Shown here piece by piece: positions 8,661 through 17,243 of a DNA stretch of 64,000 nt. Source of the DNA: Burkholderiales bacterium (lineage in GTDB: Bacteria > Pseudomonadota > Gammaproteobacteria > Burkholderiales > Burkholderiaceae_C); assembly GCA_947453625.1 (NCBI GenBank), contig CANGHK010000009.1, positions 1 through 64,000 on the forward strand, given 5' to 3'. Each line of letters opens with the position of its first letter. Within the stretch, counting starts at the first letter, position 1. The notes below the pieces were generated by a model. That model was not told the origin of the DNA and searched no databases. It worked only from the letters and a program-made list of their open reading frames with translations. Position numbers and translations under genes: made by a program.

Positions 8661-9842
8661 TCAGAACGGCAATACCTTGAGGTTGAACAAGCGCTCGGCC
8701 AGCCAGACGGCAGCCACCGCGGCGATCAACAACGACCCCGCCACCAGCACCCCGCGCCGGTAGAACGCCGTGCGCCGCGCCGCGAAAGCCAGCGGCAGGA
8801 AGACCGCCACGATCGCCAACTGCCCGGCCTCGACCCCGAGGTTGAAGCCCACCAGCGCCAGCACCAGCGCCTCGCGCGGCAGGCCCAGGTCCTGCAACAC
8901 GCTGGCGAATCCGAAACCGTGGACCAGGCCGAAACAGAACGCCACCAGCCAGCGACGACCGTGGAACAGCGGCCAGACGTTGTTCAGCGCCGCCAGCACC
9001 ACCGACAGCGCGATGGTCGATTCCACCAGCCGCGACGAGGGCGCCAGCAGCCCGAGCGTGGCCAGCGAGAGCGTGATCGAATGCGCCACGGTGAACGCGG
9101 TGACGACCCGCAGCACGTCCAGGAAGGCCTGGCGGAAGCTGTCGGCCGGACGCCAGCCGGTGGCGCCCCACAGCAGCACCGCAGGCAGCAGCAGCGCGAG
9201 CAGGAACAGGATGTGGTCGTAGCCGACCCAGATGTGCTGCACGCCCTCCAGACCGTAGGCACGGAACTGGTCGAAGTGGCTCAGACTCGCCAACTCGAAA
9301 CGCTGGCTGGACGCCTGCGGGCCCAGCACCGCGCTCCGCGTCTGGCCCTGGAACTCGAGCCGCAGCAGCCCGCGGTGCTGCGGGTCGAGGTCGTTGAACA
9401 AGGTGTAGGCGATGGCCAGCGCCTTTGGGGGCTGCGGGCATTCGGCGCGGAACTCCAGCACCGTGTAGGCGCCGTCGGTGTGCCCGTCCACCAATTGCCG
9501 GCCGGCCGTCAGGCGGCAGGGCGCGGTGTCGGCCGCCAGTTGCAGCCGGGCCAGCGCGTAGGCAGCGATCTCGGCGTGGCGGGCGCGCAACTCGCCCCAG
9601 GTGATCGCGCCGTCGCCATCGGCGTCCAGACCGAGCGCGAAATCGAGGTCGCGCAGCGCGATGTCCCATTGCCCGACCACCACCGCGCCGTCGACCTTCA
9701 GCGCCAGGTAGCTGTCGGACGGCTTGTGCGCCTGCGCCGGCAGCAGCGCGAACAGCAGGGCGAGCCCCAGGGCCTGGCTTGCCGCGCGGCAGGCGGCCCC
9801 AATCCGCGCGAGAACCCTAGCCACAAGCCGCGGCGCGATCAC
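8661..9842 (-). CDS. HupE/UreJ-family membrane protein with periplasmic N-terminal domain
   Basis: 393 aa. A signal peptide (about 1-38, ending PAQAHK) is followed by a soluble domain of about 150 residues holding an EF-hand-like loop [12 protein letters not shown], then six or so hydrophobic helices. These carry His/Asp-rich motifs ([34 protein letters not shown]) typical of the HupE/UreJ_2 family, whose members are linked to nickel or other metal handling. The start codon overlaps the stop of the TPR gene upstream (ATGA), so the two are translationally coupled. No hydrogenase or urease genes are in the window, so the substrate is unknown. Confidence 0.82.
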   Translation of the reverse strand: MIAPRLVARVLARIGAACRAASQALGLALLFALLPAQAHKPSDSYLALKVDGAVVVGQWDIALRDLDFALGLDADGDGAITWGELRARHAEIAAYALARLQLAADTAPCRLTAGRQLVDGHTDGAYTVLEFRAECPQPPKALAIAYTLFNDLDPQHRGLLRLEFQGQTRSAVLGPQASSQRFELASLSHFDQFRAYGLEGVQHIWVGYDHILFLLALLLPAVLLWGATGWRPADSFRQAFLDVLRVVTAFTVAHSITLSLATLGLLAPSSRLVESTIALSVVLAALNNVWPLFHGRRWLVAFCFGLVHGFGFASVLQDLGLPREALVLALVGFNLGVEAGQLAIVAVFLPLAFAARRTAFYRRGVLVAGSLLIAAVAAVWLAERLFNLKVLPF

Positions 9843-11059
9843 GACCCGCTCCCGAGTTGCCGCGCCAGACGCGCCAGCGTCACGCTCTCCATGCCGCTGG
9901 ACTGCAGCCAGGCCCGCACCGGCTCGGCGGCGGCCGCCTGGCGCGCGGCCACGGCGGCTTCCAGCAGGATGCGGGCATCGGCCGGTTCGCGCTGCACCGC
10001 GTAGTTTTCGCGCGCCAGCGCCAGCGCACGCCCGGCGTCGCCCAGCAACTGCAGCGCGAAGCGCGACTCCTCCTTCTGGTGCACGGTGTCGCCGCGCAGC
10101 CGGGCGGCGTCGAAGCGTGCGCCCAGGTCGCGCTGCCAGTTGGCCAGTTGGGGGTTGGCGGTCGCCTTGGCCGCCAGCGCCAGCCGCAACAGCAGCAGGT
10201 CGCTGCGTTCGCGGCCGCTCAGCAGCGCCAGCACCTCGGGCGCGCGGCCCTGGTCGAGCAGGAAATCGCTGTAGGCAGCCAGCAGGTAGCCGTCGCTGAT
10301 GCCCAGCGCCAGCGCTTCGCGGTAGGCGGCTTCGGCGGCGGCGACCGCACCGCGCCGCTCCTCGATCTCGGCCAGCCGCGTCAGCGCCCAGAGCCGCTCA
10401 CCGGGATCGGCCGAACTGTCCTGGCGCAGCGCCTTGCGCAAGGCGGCCGCGGCGGCAGCGGCATGGCCGGTGCTGGCGTCGAGATGCGCCAGGCAACCGG
10501 CGGCCACCGCCGGCGTGGCCCGCAACGCGACGTTCTCGCAGGCTTGTCGGGCCAGCGGGTAATCGGCGCGCACCATGGCGATCGCCGCCAGCCACGACCA
10601 GGCCTCGCCGTCGGCCGGTTCGACCTGGACCGCCGCGCGCAAGTCGGCCACCGCGGCGTCGAACTGGTGGTTGAACTGCAGCAGGATGGCGCGCACCACG
10701 CGCACCGCGGCCGGCGGGTCGGGCAGGGTCCACCAGGGCGCCAGCGCCGCCTGGGCGTAGCCGATGTAGCGCGGGTCGCCCTCGGCGGCCACCTCGGCGT
10801 GGTAGCGGCGCGCCAGGCGCAGCGCGAGCGCCAGGTCATCCGGCCGCGCCGCCAGCGCGCGCCGCAGCGCACTCATCTCGCGCTGGCGCGGGTCGACGGC
10901 GCGCGCCGGCAGGCGCTCCAGCACCTCGGTGTCGGCGCCGGGCAGCCGGGGCGCTGCGGGCGCGGGACCGGACGCCAGCGTCAGCAGCAGGGGCAACAGG
11001 CGTAGCGGGGGCAACAGAGACCGTGGTCCCCAGGAAAACAAGGTCGGCAACGTCAGCAT
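9839..11059 (-). CDS. Secreted TPR-repeat protein
   Basis: 406 aa with a hydrophobic signal sequence (residues about 10-36, ending GPAPAAP) followed by repeated helix-turn-helix units with the TPR spacing of W/L-G/A-Y-A-F-P. Examples are LRAAVQVEPADGEAWSWLAAI and LALGISDGYLLAAYSDFLLDQG, giving roughly five to seven repeats. TPR proteins act as scaffolds, here probably in the periplasm. It is the first gene of a two-gene unit with the HupE-like protein, so it may assemble or regulate that membrane protein. No enzymatic motif is seen. Confidence 0.78.
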   Translation of the reverse strand: MLTLPTLFSWGPRSLLPPLRLLPLLLTLASGPAPAAPRLPGADTEVLERLPARAVDPRQREMSALRRALAARPDDLALALRLARRYHAEVAAEGDPRYIGYAQAALAPWWTLPDPPAAVRVVRAILLQFNHQFDAAVADLRAAVQVEPADGEAWSWLAAIAMVRADYPLARQACENVALRATPAVAAGCLAHLDASTGHAAAAAAALRKALRQDSSADPGERLWALTRLAEIEERRGAVAAAEAAYREALALGISDGYLLAAYSDFLLDQGRAPEVLALLSGRERSDLLLLRLALAAKATANPQLANWQRDLGARFDAARLRGDTVHQKEESRFALQLLGDAGRALALARENYAVQREPADARILLEAAVAARQAAAAEPVRAWLQSSGMESVTLARLARQLGSGS

Positions 11060-11292
11060 GGGGGCGCAAAGGGTTGGCGGAGTATCGCTGCGCTGCCAGG
11101 CAAGCAGGCCGACCGCGCCAAATTCATCGACAGCTTGTCAACCGAGCGCGGTTGGCGACGTTATGCACAGGTGTGAAGGGTTTACGCAATCGTTGCGGAG
11201 GACCCCGAAGACAAGTCATCCCCCCACAGACAGCGGCGCCCGCCACCACAACCCTGACGGCAAGGCGCCGCAGACACCCAAAGGAATATTCC

Positions 11293-11493
11293 ATGACCAA
11301 GATCATCTCCGCCCTGATCCTCACCGCTTTCGCCGCTGTTGCGTTCAACGCCAGCGCCGCTTCGCATGCTGGCGCCCCGATGAAGGCCGCCGACACCGCC
11401 AGCGCGCCGGCCGCCAAGGCCAGCGCCCCGAAGGCTGCCCACAAGAAGGAAGCCAAGGCCGCCAAGGCTGCCGCTTCGGCCGCCTCGAAGTAA
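11293..11493 (+). CDS. Small secreted Ala/Lys-rich protein
   Basis: 66 aa: a clean signal peptide (MTKIISALILTAFAAVAFNA, cleavage near ASA-AS) and a mature part made almost only of Ala, Lys, Ser and Pro (ASAPAAKASAPKAAHKKEAK), ending at TAA. AAGGAATATTCC precedes the ATG. Such low-complexity basic periplasmic proteins are common in Burkholderiales and have no assigned function; histone-H1-like composition is a coincidence of residue use. The frame stays open upstream to about 11023, but the signal peptide and ribosome site favour 11293. A strong terminator follows 18 bases after the stop. Confidence 0.75.
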   Translation: MTKIISALILTAFAAVAFNASAASHAGAPMKAADTASAPAAKASAPKAAHKKEAKAAKAAASAASK

Positions 11494-11511
11494 TCTTCGT
11501 CGCCGTCAGCG

Positions 11512-11543
11512 AAAAGGCGGGGGCCTGGCCCCCGCCTTTTTTT
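11512..11543 (+). terminator. Rho-independent terminator
   Basis: AAAAGGCGGGGG, a short CCTGG loop region, CCCCCGCC and a run of seven T. The GC stem is perfect and the A-run/T-run flanks make it potentially bidirectional. It ends the transcript of the small secreted protein. Confidence 0.92.
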
Positions 11544-11663
11544 CGTCCGGCGCGCTGGATGGTGGCATGAGTGTCACACCCGCAGCGCCGATGGCCATGC
11601 CATGGTTGGCTGGCACAGTCCTTCGCCCTGGGTCGGTGGCCTTCAGACCGGAGAGCGCCAGAC

Positions 11664-12068
11664 ATGCCTGACCCCGATGCCACCCCCAACACCGTCGAGG
11701 GCCTGGCGCTGTTGCTGTGGTCGGCCGACACCGACGCGCCGCATCGCCTGGCCACGCCTTTTTCCTACGCCGCGGCTGCGGCGGCGATGGATTTGCGCGT
11801 CGAAATCTATTTCACCGCGCGCAGCGTCGAACTGCTGTTGCCCGGCGTGGCGGCATCGCTGCGAGCCTCGCCACGGCACAGCAAGACCGTTCTCGACGCG
11901 ATGCGCGAATCCGTCGCGCAAGGCGCCGTGCTGTGGGCCTGCAGCGATGCGCTGGCAGCGCTAGTCACAGCCCCGCAAGTGCTTATCCCCGAATGCAGTG
12001 GACGCGGCGGTGCGGTGCAGTTCATCGCGCGCGCCGCCGACCTGCGCTGGCGCACCCTGGTCTTCTGA
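11664..12068 (+). CDS. DsrE/DsrF-like protein
   Basis: 134 aa alpha/beta protein of the DsrE/F/TusD type, which passes persulfide sulfur between carrier proteins or acts as a structural partner. Features: first strand GLALLLWSAD, helix with TPFSYAAAAAAMDL, strand-turn VEIYFTARSVELLLPG, and a cysteine at 93 in LWACSDAL at the position where active DsrE proteins carry theirs. A second cysteine is Cys111. The start is placed at 11664, where GGAG lies about 10 bases upstream; the frame is open further upstream without family resemblance. First gene of the sulfur-relay/ABC/methyltransferase locus. Confidence 0.7.
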   Translation: MPDPDATPNTVEGLALLLWSADTDAPHRLATPFSYAAAAAAMDLRVEIYFTARSVELLLPGVAASLRASPRHSKTVLDAMRESVAQGAVLWACSDALAALVTAPQVLIPECSGRGGAVQFIARAADLRWRTLVF

Positions 12069-12305
12069 ACACGATCCGCCGGAAGGTGAGCGCTGGCTAA
12101 CCACGTTCTCCCTCTTGCAGCCAGGCGTCTAAAATGGCGGGTTGGTGTGGCCTGGATTGCACCGGCGCCTGAATCCGGGTTCGCGGCAAGGCGAGGACGA
12201 TCCGGGCCGGTTGTTTCATCCCGCGCCGGCGTCAACGCCAGGACTGCGCCAGGCGGACAGCGCACCAACCCCCTCGACAACCGGTCGCGCCACCGCACAG
12301 ACGAC

Positions 12306-12527
12306 ATGAACATCGATGAAGACGACAGCTGGGACGCCGGCGACATGGGCTGCGGTGAACTCGTGATCGAGTTGCGCACACGCCTGCTGGCGATGCCTGG
12401 CAGGGTACTCAAGCTGATCGCCACCGATGCCGGCGCCCCGGAAGACATCCCCGCCTACTGCCGAATGACCCGCCACGAGTTGCTGCATGCGGCCGCTCCG
12501 GCGTACTGGATCCGTGCCCGATCCTGA
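12306..12527 (+). CDS. TusA-like sulfur carrier protein (divergent)
   Basis: 73 aa. It resembles the TusA fold: Cys at 16 after the first strand (DMGCGELVIELR), a long helix, strand VLKLIATD, then DIPAYCRMTRHELL, matching the D-x-P-x-[FW]-C...G-H-E region of TusA. The usual C-P-x-P motif is C-G-E-L here and a second cysteine (Cys52) is kept. The same two departures are present in the TusA-like domain fused to the methionine-synthase domain at 15467-16999, so they form a matched paralogous pair. The start at 12306 gives the normal TusA length. Confidence 0.72.
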   Translation: MNIDEDDSWDAGDMGCGELVIELRTRLLAMPGRVLKLIATDAGAPEDIPAYCRMTRHELLHAAAPAYWIRARS

Positions 12528-12576
12528 ATCCGCGCGTGACCCCACGCCATTTCATCCCCCTCTTTTGGAGAACTCC

Positions 12577-12939
12577 ATGTCCGGAAAATTCGTTGTCAGC
12601 CTGACCCATGCCAAGAACGACACCGACAAGGCCACCGTCGCCTTTGTCGTCGCCAACGCCGCAGTGGCGTCGGACAAGGATGCGATGGTCTTCCTGTCGA
12701 TCGAGGCCGTGCGCCTGGCCCAGCCCGGCTTTGCCGACGACATCCATGAAGAAGGCTTTCTGCCGCTGAAGGACTTGATCGCCAACTTCGTCGCCGCCGG
12801 CGGCAAGATCTACGTCTGCTCGCCCTGCTTCAAGAAGCGCAAGCTCGACGAGACCGCGCTGGTGCCCGGCGCGGTGATCGTTGGTGGCGCCAAGCTGGTC
12901 GAGTTCATGGGCGACGCCTGCCCCAGCATCAGCTACTGA
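12577..12939 (+). CDS. DsrE-family protein with CxxC
   Basis: 120 aa DsrE-like protein. Strand FVVSLTHAKND, helix TVAFVVANAAVAS, strand AMVFLSIEAVRL, helix PLKDLIANFVAAGG, then IYVCSPCFKKRKL with Cys81 and Cys84. A cysteine in this loop is the sulfur-binding residue of DsrE-type proteins, and the C-x-x-C pairing suggests redox or persulfide chemistry. Cys115 (GDACPS) is a third. TTTTGGAGAACTCC upstream of the ATG is a strong ribosome site and fixes the start. It follows the TusA-like gene closely and precedes the ABC binding protein. Confidence 0.82.
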   Translation: MSGKFVVSLTHAKNDTDKATVAFVVANAAVASDKDAMVFLSIEAVRLAQPGFADDIHEEGFLPLKDLIANFVAAGGKIYVCSPCFKKRKLDETALVPGAVIVGGAKLVEFMGDACPSISY

Positions 12940-12955
12940 GCCGCACAAGGTGACG

Positions 12956-13831
12956 ATGCAATCACAACGCCGCAAGCTCCTGATCGGCACGGCCGGCCTG
13001 CTCAGCGTGGCCGCGCTGCGCCCGGTGATGGCGCAGAGCAAGAAGCTGCGCTTCGGCGTGGGCCCGCTGCTGCCCAACCCCGAGGACACCAAGAAGGCCT
13101 ATATGCCGGTGTTCGCGCATCTGGCCAAGCAACTCGGTGCCGACTTCGAGCTCTTCGCCACCACCGACTGGGCCGGCATGGCCGTGGCGATGGCCTCAGG
13201 CAACCTGGACCTGGCGTGGATGGGTCCCTGGGGCTACATCATCGCCAACAACCAGACCGGCTGCCAGGCGGTGGCCACCGTCAAGTACGACGACAAGCCG
13301 ATCTACCACGCCATCGTCATCGCCAGGCCCGAGCTGAGGGTGGCCAAGTTCCCGGACGACACGCGCGGCATGAGCATGTCGTTTGCCGATGTCGGCTCGA
13401 CCTCGGGCTGGCTGATCCCCAGCTACTACGCCCGCGACACGTGGAAGATCGAGCCCAAGTCGTTCTGGAAGTACACCGAGGGCGCGACGCATGCGGCCAA
13501 CGAGATCGCCGTCAGCAACGGGCAAGTCGACCTGGCGACCGATTTCGACCGCAACCGCAACGCGATGATCGCCGCCGGCCGGGTCAAGGCCGACGCGAAC
13601 AAGATCGTCTGGCAATCGGCGCCTTTGCCCAACGACGCGATCGCGCTGCCAGCCGGCGCGCCGCGTGAGCGGGTGGCGCAGGTGCAGCAGGTGCTGACCG
13701 CGATCGACAACGAGGCCGCCAAGACCCTGCTGCCGGCGCGCTACACCGGCTTCGTCGCCGCCACGCATGCCAGCTACGCGGACATCGAGAAGGCCGGCAT
13801 CGCGGTCGGCAAGATCAAACCGCGCGCGTGA
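12956..13831 (+). CDS. PhnD-type ABC substrate-binding protein
   Basis: 291 aa periplasmic receptor. Signal peptide at 1-26 (ending PVMAQ), then the PhnD fold with FGVGPLLPNPEDTKKAYMPV, the L-A-W-M-G-P-W-G-Y loop, and FADVGSTSGWLIPSYY, typical of phosphate/phosphite/phosphonate receptors. Receptors of this family also bind other small anions or organosulfur compounds, and no phosphonate-lyase genes are present, so the ligand should not be assumed to contain phosphorus. Seventeen bases follow the DsrE stop; AAGGTG precedes the ATG. The neighbours point to a sulfur-containing or methylated ligand. Confidence 0.8.
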   Translation: MQSQRRKLLIGTAGLLSVAALRPVMAQSKKLRFGVGPLLPNPEDTKKAYMPVFAHLAKQLGADFELFATTDWAGMAVAMASGNLDLAWMGPWGYIIANNQTGCQAVATVKYDDKPIYHAIVIARPELRVAKFPDDTRGMSMSFADVGSTSGWLIPSYYARDTWKIEPKSFWKYTEGATHAANEIAVSNGQVDLATDFDRNRNAMIAAGRVKADANKIVWQSAPLPNDAIALPAGAPRERVAQVQQVLTAIDNEAAKTLLPARYTGFVAATHASYADIEKAGIAVGKIKPRA

Positions 13832-13898
13832 ACGCCCAGGCCTTGCCGCGCATGAACAGCCGCGGGGCGGGGCCGGCAGCGGGACGTGAGGCCCGGCG

Positions 13899-14702
13899 AT
13901 GAGCGCCATCGACCAGGCGCTGGCGGCGCTGGATCACCGGCCGCGCGGCCAGCGCTGGCGCCAGGCCGGCATCGCCCTGGTGCTGCTGGCGTTCTACGCG
14001 CTGTGCTGGCAGTTGGCCGACATCGACCTGGCGCGCCTGGCCAACGGCCTGCCGAAGATGGGCCGCTGGATCGCGTCGGCCTGGCCGCCGGTGTGGGCCG
14101 AGCTGCCGACATTCCTGCTGCGCACCGCCGAGACGGTGGCGATGGCCGCGCTCGGCACCACCGCCGCGGTGCTGCTGGCGCTGCCGATGGCGGTGCTGGC
14201 GGCGCGCAACGTCACGCCCTGGCCGCGCGCGGTGGGCCCGGCGCGGCTGCTGCTCAACGCGCTGCGCGGCATCGACGCCTTCGTCTTTGCGCTGCTGTTC
14301 GTCGCCGCGGTCGGGCTGGGGCCGTTTGCCGGCGTGCTGGGCATCGCGCTGCACACCTGGGGCAGCGCCGCGAAGAACTTTGCCGACGCGATCGAGAACG
14401 TCTCGCTCGAGCCCTTCGAGGCCGTGCGCAGCACCGGCGCGTCGCGCGGCACCGCGCTGGTCTATGCGGTGCTGCCCGACGTGCTGCCGGTGCTGCTGTC
14501 GACCGCGCTGTTCTGGTGGGAATTCAACGTCCGGGCCTCCACCGTGCTGGGCGTGGTCGGCGCCGGCGGCATCGGCCAGGAGCTCAAGAGCAGCATGGAC
14601 TTGCTGGACTTCCCCAGGCTGTTCACGATCATCGTCGTCATCGTCCTCGTCGTCACGCTGCTCGACCGCTTCTCGGGCTGGCTGCGCAGCCGCCTGACAT
14701 GA
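13899..14702 (+). CDS. PhnE-type ABC permease
   Basis: 267 aa inner-membrane permease with about six hydrophobic helices. The cytoplasmic coupling helix (EAA motif) reads FEAVRSTGASRGTALVYAVLPDV, followed by NVRASTVLGVVGAGGIGQEL, which is the PhnE signature. One permease subunit is present, so it presumably works as a homodimer with two copies of the ATPase. Its stop overlaps the ATPase start (ATGA), indicating coupled translation. Confidence 0.85.
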   Translation: MSAIDQALAALDHRPRGQRWRQAGIALVLLAFYALCWQLADIDLARLANGLPKMGRWIASAWPPVWAELPTFLLRTAETVAMAALGTTAAVLLALPMAVLAARNVTPWPRAVGPARLLLNALRGIDAFVFALLFVAAVGLGPFAGVLGIALHTWGSAAKNFADAIENVSLEPFEAVRSTGASRGTALVYAVLPDVLPVLLSTALFWWEFNVRASTVLGVVGAGGIGQELKSSMDLLDFPRLFTIIVVIVLVVTLLDRFSGWLRSRLT

Positions 14703-15457
14703 GCGCGCCGCTGCTGGAGGTGCGTGGCCTGGGCCATAGCCTGGGCGGCCGCATGGTGCTGGCCGGCGTCGACCTGTCGGTGCGGCGCGGCGAATTCGTC
14801 GCGCTGCTCGGCCCCAGCGGTGCCGGCAAGACGACGCTGATCAAGTGCATCACCGGCTTGATGCGGCCTGAACGCGGTGAGGTACGCATCGCCGGCGCCG
14901 AGTTGTCAACGCTGCAGGGCCGCGAACGCCGGCGTGTGGCGGTGGTCTTCCAGCAGTTCAACCTGGTGCGCCGCCTGTCGGCACTGGACAACGTGCTGGC
15001 CGGCCGACTCGGCCATGTGCCGGCCTGGCGCGGCTGGCTGCGCCAGTTCGAGCGCGCCGACCGCCGGCTGGCGCTGGCCTGCCTGGACCGGGTCGGGCTG
15101 CTGGCCCAGGCCGGCCAGCGTGCCGACACCCTCAGCGGCGGCCAGCAGCAGCGGGTGGCGATCGCCCGCGCGCTGGCCCAGCAACCCGAGCTGATCGTCG
15201 CCGACGAGCCGGTGGCCAGCCTGGACCCGAGCGCCAGCGCCGGCATCCTGGAACTGCTGCAAGCCATCTGCCGCGACGACGGCGTGGCGGTGGTCTGCAG
15301 CCTGCACCAGTTGGAACTGGCCCAGCAGTTTGCGCACAGGCTGGTGGGGCTGGCGGCGGGCCGCGTGCAATTCGACGCCGCATCCGCCAGCATCGCCGCC
15401 GACACCACGACCGCGCTATACCAATCCGTCCACCCGCGAGGCCTCGCGCCGACCTGA
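14699..15457 (+). CDS. PhnC-type ABC ATPase
   Basis: 252 aa nucleotide-binding subunit. Walker A GPSGAGKTT, Q-loop VVFQQFNLV, signature [15 protein letters not shown], Walker B LIVADEPVASLDP and an H-loop (CSLHQLEL) are all intact, and ADEPVASLDP is the wording typical of PhnC. The start is fixed by the ATGA overlap with the permease. It closes the PhnD-E-C-order importer; the fused TusA-MetE gene begins nine bases after its stop, so it is very probably in the same transcript. Confidence 0.87.
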   Translation: MSAPLLEVRGLGHSLGGRMVLAGVDLSVRRGEFVALLGPSGAGKTTLIKCITGLMRPERGEVRIAGAELSTLQGRERRRVAVVFQQFNLVRRLSALDNVLAGRLGHVPAWRGWLRQFERADRRLALACLDRVGLLAQAGQRADTLSGGQQQRVAIARALAQQPELIVADEPVASLDPSASAGILELLQAICRDDGVAVVCSLHQLELAQQFAHRLVGLAAGRVQFDAASASIAADTTTALYQSVHPRGLAPT

Positions 15458-15466
15458 AAGCACCCC

Positions 15467-16999
15467 ATGGAACCGACCTCCCACCACCTGCTGAGCCCGG
15501 ACACCGCCTTCGACGGTGGCGACCTCGACTGCGGCAACGGCCTGCTGCTGCTGATCCGCAAGCACATCGACCCTTTGCCGCAGGGCGGCCTGCTCGAACT
15601 GCGCTCGACCGAGATCTCGGTAGACGAGGACTTGCCGGCCTGGTGCCGGATGACCAAGAACGAGCTGGTGTCGTGGACCAAGGTCGGCAAGCAGCGCAGC
15701 TTCCTGATCAGCAAGGGCCCGCTGGCCGCACGCAGCGCAGCCAACGCGGCCAGCTTGCCCGCCACGCCGCGCGCCGCAGCGCCTGAAGCGGTCAGCGCGA
15801 CCGAGCCCGTGGCCTTGCCACGCCGCGAGCCGGTGGCCCCGCGCCCGGTGCCGGCGCTGACGGTCACCGGCATGGGCAGCTGGCCGCGCCCGCGCTGGCT
15901 GGTCGAGGCGATGCACGCCCATGTCCAGGGCCGGCTGGACGACACCGCCTTCCAGGAAACCGCCGACGATGCGGTGCGGCTGATCGCCGCCGCCCAGCAG
16001 CGCGCCGGCGCGACGCTCTACACCGACGGTGAACAGCGCCGCGACAGCTACGCCAGCTTCGTCGCCACCCGGCTCGACAACTGCCAGCTGGTGCCGCTGA
16101 TCGACCTGCTGCCGCTGGTCGAAGACCCGGTGGCCTTCGAGGCCGAGTTGCGCGCACTGGACGTGCCGGCGGGCGAGGTGCGCCACCCCGGCGTGTTCGG
16201 CCGCATCCGGCGCAGCCGGCCGATCGCGGTGCATGAATTCGACTTCCTGCGCAGTGTGACCGACGCGCCGATCAAGATCGCGTTACCCGGCCCCTATCTG
16301 CTGACGCGCACGATGTGGATGGACTGCATCGCCGACAACGTCTATGCCAACCGCGAACAGATCGCCGCCGACATCGTGCGCGTGCTGCGCGAGGAGGTGA
16401 TGGACTTGCTGGACGCCGGCGTGTCCATCGTGCAGCTCGACGAGCCCGTGCTGTCCGAGGTGGTGTTCAGCGGGCAGAAGAACAAGCGCAGCTTCATGTG
16501 CGGCGCGCTGTCCGAGTCCGAGGGGCCCGAGCATGAGCTGGGCTTCGCCAAGGAACTGGTCAACGCGGTGATCGCCGGCCTGCCGCGCGAGCGCATCGCG
16601 CTGCATGTCTGCCGTGGCAACTGGACACCCGACGAGTCGGTGGCGTTGTCGGGCAGCTACGCGCCGCTGATCCCGACGCTGGCGGGCATGAAGGTCGGCG
16701 CCTACCTGTTGGAGGCGTGCACGCCGCGCGCCGGCGACATGGAACTGCTGCGCGGCCTGCCGCAGGATGCGCGCATCGGCGTCGGCGTGGTCAACCAGAA
16801 GGACCAGGCTATCGAGCCCGATGACGAGATCGCCGGTCGCATAGCCCGGGCGATCTCGCTGTTCGGCGCCGATCGCGTGCTGCTCCACCCCGACTGCGGC
16901 TTCGCGACCTTCGCCGACAACCCGATCTGCTCGGCCACGATTGCCGAGGCCAAGCTGGCCGCGATCGCCAGGGCAGCACTGCGCTTCAGAAGCCCCTGA
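15467..16999 (+). CDS. Fusion: TusA-like sulfur carrier domain + cobalamin-independent methionine synthase (MetE C-terminal) domain
   Basis: 510 aa. Residues about 15-85 form a TusA-like domain with Cys22 in DLDCGNGLL and Cys60 in DLPAWCRMTKNEL, closely matching the stand-alone TusA-like protein at 12306. An Ala/Pro-rich linker (about 86-130) leads into a TIM-barrel methionine-synthase-II domain (131-510). Its zinc ligands are visible: His380 and Cys382 in HVCRGNW, a probable Glu416 in LLEAC, and Cys477 in HPDCGFAT. MetE-type zinc sites activate thiols for methyl or alkyl transfer. Full-length MetE has two barrels (over 750 aa); only the catalytic one is present. The fusion suggests that a carrier-bound persulfide or thiol is the acceptor or donor (inference). 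No strong ribosome site precedes the ATG; coupling to the ATPase is likely. Confidence 0.88.
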   Translation: MEPTSHHLLSPDTAFDGGDLDCGNGLLLLIRKHIDPLPQGGLLELRSTEISVDEDLPAWCRMTKNELVSWTKVGKQRSFLISKGPLAARSAANAASLPATPRAAAPEAVSATEPVALPRREPVAPRPVPALTVTGMGSWPRPRWLVEAMHAHVQGRLDDTAFQETADDAVRLIAAAQQRAGATLYTDGEQRRDSYASFVATRLDNCQLVPLIDLLPLVEDPVAFEAELRALDVPAGEVRHPGVFGRIRRSRPIAVHEFDFLRSVTDAPIKIALPGPYLLTRTMWMDCIADNVYANREQIAADIVRVLREEVMDLLDAGVSIVQLDEPVLSEVVFSGQKNKRSFMCGALSESEGPEHELGFAKELVNAVIAGLPRERIALHVCRGNWTPDESVALSGSYAPLIPTLAGMKVGAYLLEACTPRAGDMELLRGLPQDARIGVGVVNQKDQAIEPDDEIAGRIARAISLFGADRVLLHPDCGFATFADNPICSATIAEAKLAAIARAALRFRSP

Positions 17000-17243
17000 C
17001 AGACTGGAAGACCTTCTTTCGGGTGACCGAGGCCAGCGTGCTGGCTGCGGTGGTCAGCGTGCCATCAGGGTTATGCAAACAGAGGGAGAAGCGCGGTGAG
17101 GCCTTCGTCGAGGGCAGACGAGGCACCGGTTTGAACCGCGGCCGCAGCGCGCCGCCGGCCGCAAGCGCGATCGGCCTGCAACAAGTCCAGCAAGGCGTCG
17201 GCAACATCGGTCACATCGAGAGTCTCGCTCACGCGAGGTCTGC
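17000..17243. other. Intergenic stretch with a possible short minus-strand frame
   Basis: Between the fusion gene and the convergent flavoprotein gene. A minus-strand frame of about 50 codons (17071 to about 17230; ends LDEGLTALLPLFA) starts from a possible GTG and could be a leftover or a small gene, but no family is recognised. No terminator with a T-run was seen. Confidence 0.3.

Noticed and set aside
8661-9842. Nickel permease of a hydrogenase or urease operon
   Set aside because: HupE/UreJ similarity is real but no hydrogenase or urease genes are present, so the metal and role were left open.
11293-11493. Histone-H1-like DNA-binding protein
   Set aside because: The Ala/Lys-rich composition is similar, but a clear signal peptide indicates export.
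12956-15457. Phosphonate uptake operon (phnCDE) as literal function
   Set aside because: No C-P lyase, phosphonatase or phosphite oxidase nearby; sulfur-relay neighbours make another ligand more likely.
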